Positions 61,484-64,000 of a stretch of DNA of 64,000 nt are shown piece after piece (position 1 is the stretch's first letter; each line of letters begins with the position of its first letter). The notes below the pieces were generated by a model. It had not been told where the DNA came from and did no database searches. It was given only the letters and a program-made list of their open reading frames with translations. A program made the translations under genes and the position numbers. Source of the stretch: Beijerinckia sp. 28-YEA-48 (GTDB lineage: Bacteria > Pseudomonadota > Alphaproteobacteria > Rhizobiales > Beijerinckiaceae); the NCBI RefSeq assembly GCF_900104955.1, contig NZ_FNSI01000001.1:2452001-2516000 (forward strand), given 5' to 3'.

Positions 61484-62194
61484 ATGACTGATAATGCCGG
61501 CCCCGCCACGCGGAGCTACAACCGAATTCACGACAGTGCGGTCGGCCGTTGGGAGAAACCCCTGCTGCGGGCCATGGCCGCGCGGACGCCAGCCTGGATC
61601 ATGCCCGACCACCTGACGATGCTCGGCGTCGCCGGCGCTGTGTTCACGGGCGTCTGCTACGCGGCCACGGTCTGGTCGCCCTTGTTTCTGATCGGTTCCA
61701 GTTTCGGCCTGTTCATCAACTGGGTCGGCGACTCCCTCGACGGCAACCTGGCCCGCTATCGCGGCATCGAACGCCCGCGCTACGGTTTCTTCGTCGACCA
61801 TACGTCCGATATCTTCTCGCAGATGGTCGTCGCCTTCGGCCTCGGCCTGTCGATCTATATGCGCTTCGACGTCGCCTGCCTGGTGCTGATCGCCTATTTA
61901 ATGGTCTCGGTGTACACCTACATCCGCATGCAAGCGACGCGGGTCATGCAGATTTCCTACGCGGGCTTCGGCCCGACGGAACTTCGCATTCTCATGCTTG
62001 TCATGCACGGTGTGGCTTATACCGTCGGACCGCAGCAATATCGCGTGCCGGCAATTGGCCCCCTGTCCGTATTCGACATAGGCGCACTCATCCTCTTCGT
62101 TATTGGCGTCGTTTCTGTTTTCGTCGGCGCCATCACAACCGCCAAACAGATTGCCCATGAAGACCAACCGCCGGTGCCTGCACCAGGAGAGTAG
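61484..62194 (+). CDS. CDP-alcohol phosphatidyltransferase
   Basis: A 236-residue integral membrane enzyme transferring a phosphatidyl or similar group from a CDP-activated lipid or alcohol. The family motif is DGNLARYRGIERPRYGFFVD followed by HTSD, with all metal-binding Asp residues. About six helices surround it. The alcohol is not clear; inositol-, choline- or glycerol-type products are possible. ATG 61484 was chosen because the sequence before it is not family-like, although a GTG at 61448 is in frame. It precedes the glycosyltransferase gene by 51 bases in the same direction, so both may act in envelope lipid or polymer synthesis. Confidence 0.88.
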   Translation: MTDNAGPATRSYNRIHDSAVGRWEKPLLRAMAARTPAWIMPDHLTMLGVAGAVFTGVCYAATVWSPLFLIGSSFGLFINWVGDSLDGNLARYRGIERPRYGFFVDHTSDIFSQMVVAFGLGLSIYMRFDVACLVLIAYLMVSVYTYIRMQATRVMQISYAGFGPTELRILMLVMHGVAYTVGPQQYRVPAIGPLSVFDIGALILFVIGVVSVFVGAITTAKQIAHEDQPPVPAPGE

Positions 62195-62245
62195 CGTTTA
62201 CCCCGCAACACTGGCCGCTGGTCGGTCATTGTCCAAGGTTGCCAC

Positions 62246-63955
62246 ATGAAGGCTGTATCGCCACTCGTAAAACAGCAGGTACCGATTTCCTGGAGTGACG
62301 ATCTCTCGCAATTGCGGCGGGAGGCAACCGTCTCCCATGCCAATGGCAAATGGGCATCAGCCAAGAAATCGTTCGAACAGCTCGTCAACAAGGATGGCGA
62401 GAACTTCAAGAACTGGCTGGGTCTCGGCGAATGTTGGCTCAATCTCGACGATCCCGTGCGGGCGCAGGAGATATTGCGCAAGGCCGTAGCGCTGCGCCCC
62501 GGCGACGCGCGGGCACGCCTGCAATTGGGGCGCGCGCTTGACCGCGACGGACGGCGGCTGGGCGCCCTGCATCAATGGCGCACGGCCAAGGCGCTGAAGC
62601 CGCGGATTGAATTGACAAGCGACGAGCGCCAGCGCGTCGCCCACAGCGTCGACAGCTTTCGCAAGGCGCTGGGCGATAATGCCACCCACTCGATCTTCCT
62701 CGATATTTCCGACGTGCTGCGCTTCCTGCGCCGCAACCTCAACCTGACCGGCATCCAACGCGTTCAAGTCGGCGTCATCGTTTCGGTCTTGCAGTCGCAT
62801 ATGGCCGAAGGCGTGCAGATGGGTTTCTGCGGCCGCAAGATCGGCACCGCCCATACGGTGCCTCTCGACCTGCTGTCGGACCTGATCGACGAGGTCAACC
62901 ATCCAAAGATTTCGCGTAGCCGGCTCAACGAGCTTCTGCACGCCATCGCCGAGACATCACCAGAAGCGACCTTCAAGGACGGCGACGTCTTCCTCACCCT
63001 CGGCGTGTTCTGGATCTTCACCTCCTACGCCAAGACGATCACGGAACTGAAGGCACAGGGCGTCAAGATCGGCGTGTTCGTTCACGATGTCATCCCGCTG
63101 ACTCACCCCGATTACTTTGTCTTCGTCCATTCCATCGCCTATCGCGTGCAATTCAACCGGGTGATGTCGATCATCGATTTCGCCTGCGCGACATCAGGCT
63201 ATGTCGCCAGCGAGCTGAAGAAGGCGATGACGAGCAAATTGAAACGCTCTGTCCCCGTCATCTCCGTACCGTTGGCGCAGGAACTTCCCCATGCGGTCGC
63301 TGCGGCGGACGCTGAATTCATCGCCAAGCTGCCGCGCGAATATGTGCTCAGCGTTGGAACGCTGGAAATCCGCAAGAACCATATGCTGCTGCTCGATGTC
63401 TGGGCGGCGTTGCACAAGAAATACAACGGCAAGATCCCGACCCTCGTCCTCGTCGGCAAATGGGGATGGAAAATCAAACCGTTTCGCCGCGCGCTGGAAA
63501 ACTCGGGCTTCGTCGACGGCAAGATCCTCGTCATGGGTGGTATTTCAGAAGCCCGCCTCGCCCATCTCTATCGCAATTGCATGTTCACCGTCTTCCCAAG
63601 CTTCGTCGAAGGCTGGGGCTTGCCGGTGAGCGAAAGCCTTGCCTATGGCAAGCCGTGCATCACATCGAAACTGAGCTCGATGCCGGAAGTCGGCGGCGCG
63701 CTGGCGCGCTATATCGACCCCTTCGATACAAAAGCGGCCCAAACCACCATCGAACGGGCGATCATGGATCGTACCGATCTGGCCGATTGGACCAAGATGG
63801 TGCGCCGCAATTTCAAAGTGCGTAGCTGGGCCATGGTCACCGACGACCTCCTGGCCGGTGTCACACGGGTGGCTGACAACCTGCGCCACAAAGGCAAAGC
63901 CACCGGCAAAGTCCCAGGCAAGACCAGCGACGTGCGCACCCGCGCGTTCAGCTAG
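62246..63955 (+). CDS. glycosyltransferase family 4 protein with N-terminal TPR region
   Basis: A 569-residue cytoplasmic protein. Residues 20-120 form two or three tetratricopeptide-like repeats (NFKNWLGLGECWLNLDDPVRAQEIL, DARARLQLGRALDRDGR). The rest is a GT-B glycosyltransferase: GIQRVQVG and IGVFVHDVIPLTHP in the N-lobe, EYVLSVGTLEIRKN at the hinge and the donor-binding PSFVEGWGLPVSESLAYGKPCI in the C-lobe, typical of GT4 mannosyl/glucosyl enzymes. The TPR part may dock a partner. It could build an exopolysaccharide, LPS or glycolipid with the phosphatidyltransferase upstream. After the stop, the last 45 bases of the window show nothing. Confidence 0.9.
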   Translation: MKAVSPLVKQQVPISWSDDLSQLRREATVSHANGKWASAKKSFEQLVNKDGENFKNWLGLGECWLNLDDPVRAQEILRKAVALRPGDARARLQLGRALDRDGRRLGALHQWRTAKALKPRIELTSDERQRVAHSVDSFRKALGDNATHSIFLDISDVLRFLRRNLNLTGIQRVQVGVIVSVLQSHMAEGVQMGFCGRKIGTAHTVPLDLLSDLIDEVNHPKISRSRLNELLHAIAETSPEATFKDGDVFLTLGVFWIFTSYAKTITELKAQGVKIGVFVHDVIPLTHPDYFVFVHSIAYRVQFNRVMSIIDFACATSGYVASELKKAMTSKLKRSVPVISVPLAQELPHAVAAADAEFIAKLPREYVLSVGTLEIRKNHMLLLDVWAALHKKYNGKIPTLVLVGKWGWKIKPFRRALENSGFVDGKILVMGGISEARLAHLYRNCMFTVFPSFVEGWGLPVSESLAYGKPCITSKLSSMPEVGGALARYIDPFDTKAAQTTIERAIMDRTDLADWTKMVRRNFKVRSWAMVTDDLLAGVTRVADNLRHKGKATGKVPGKTSDVRTRAFS

Positions 63956-64000
63956 CCCCTCCGTTCAACGCCATTCCTGAAACGCAAACGGCCGGCTTTC

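Overview
The window looks like a chromosomal segment of an alphaproteobacterium of the order Hyphomicrobiales (Rhizobiales). The main evidence is the tig-clpP-clpX-lon order, an IalB-family protein, a lone Flp pilin, SdhE between mfd and recG, and GC-rich genes that leave long open frames antisense to them. The family or genus cannot be fixed from the sequence alone. There are no rRNA genes, CRISPR arrays, integrases or insertion sequences. Three tRNA genes are present: Asp-GTC, Val-TAC and Leu-TAG.

Layout. 1-3 kb: the end of gnd, then zwf and a gluconokinase/6-phosphogluconolactonase fusion, forming one pentose-phosphate/Entner-Doudoroff operon. 3-5.5 kb: flp, tRNA-Asp, a ClpP-like exported protein and nadC. 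5.5-23.2 kb: an accessory aromatic-acid block. It has a five-gene ABC-importer operon that carries two cytoplasmic DszB-like (desulfinase-family) proteins. Next come a membrane-anchored binding protein, a set matching the phthalate 4,5-dioxygenase route (dihydrodiol dehydrogenase, reductase, oxygenase, 4,5-dihydroxyphthalate decarboxylase) with MarR and IclR regulators, a second VanA-like Rieske oxygenase, a MetE-like protein, a glutathione transferase and a benzaldehyde/vanillin-type dehydrogenase. 23.2-30.1 kb: the protein-quality-control block tig-clpP-clpX-lon on the minus strand, with a good heat-shock promoter candidate upstream of lon.

30.2-42.5 kb: mixed genes, including a TauD-type dioxygenase, a multicopper-oxidase-fold protein that has lost most copper ligands, NAD(P)HX repair, NhaA, a CNNM/CorC protein, HspQ, an IalB protein, a family 5 peptide-binding protein coupled to a degenerate adenylate-forming protein, and a FrnE-like DsbA. 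42.5-52.9 kb: mfd, sdhE, recG, a cysteine hydrolase, a DUF502 membrane protein, an SbmA/BacA-type ABC protein with altered ATPase motifs and a conserved protein of unknown role. 53-64 kb: envelope sugar metabolism (glmS, glmU, opgG-opgH) followed by a coiled-coil membrane protein, a CDP-alcohol phosphatidyltransferase and a TPR-glycosyltransferase.

Three points stand out. First, two DszB-like proteins and one Pht5-like protein, all periplasmic-binding-protein folds turned cytoplasmic, lie within 11 kb beside true binding proteins, so the block may degrade a sulfonated or carboxylated aromatic acid. Second, a dispersed two-hairpin repeat occurs five times, and in four genes its edge supplies the TAG stop codon. 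Third, the divergent promoter of the dioxygenase genes holds palindromes sharing TTAG/CTAA half sites, one placed right after a sigma-70-type -10 box, which fits control by the MarR protein encoded at the end of the same operon.
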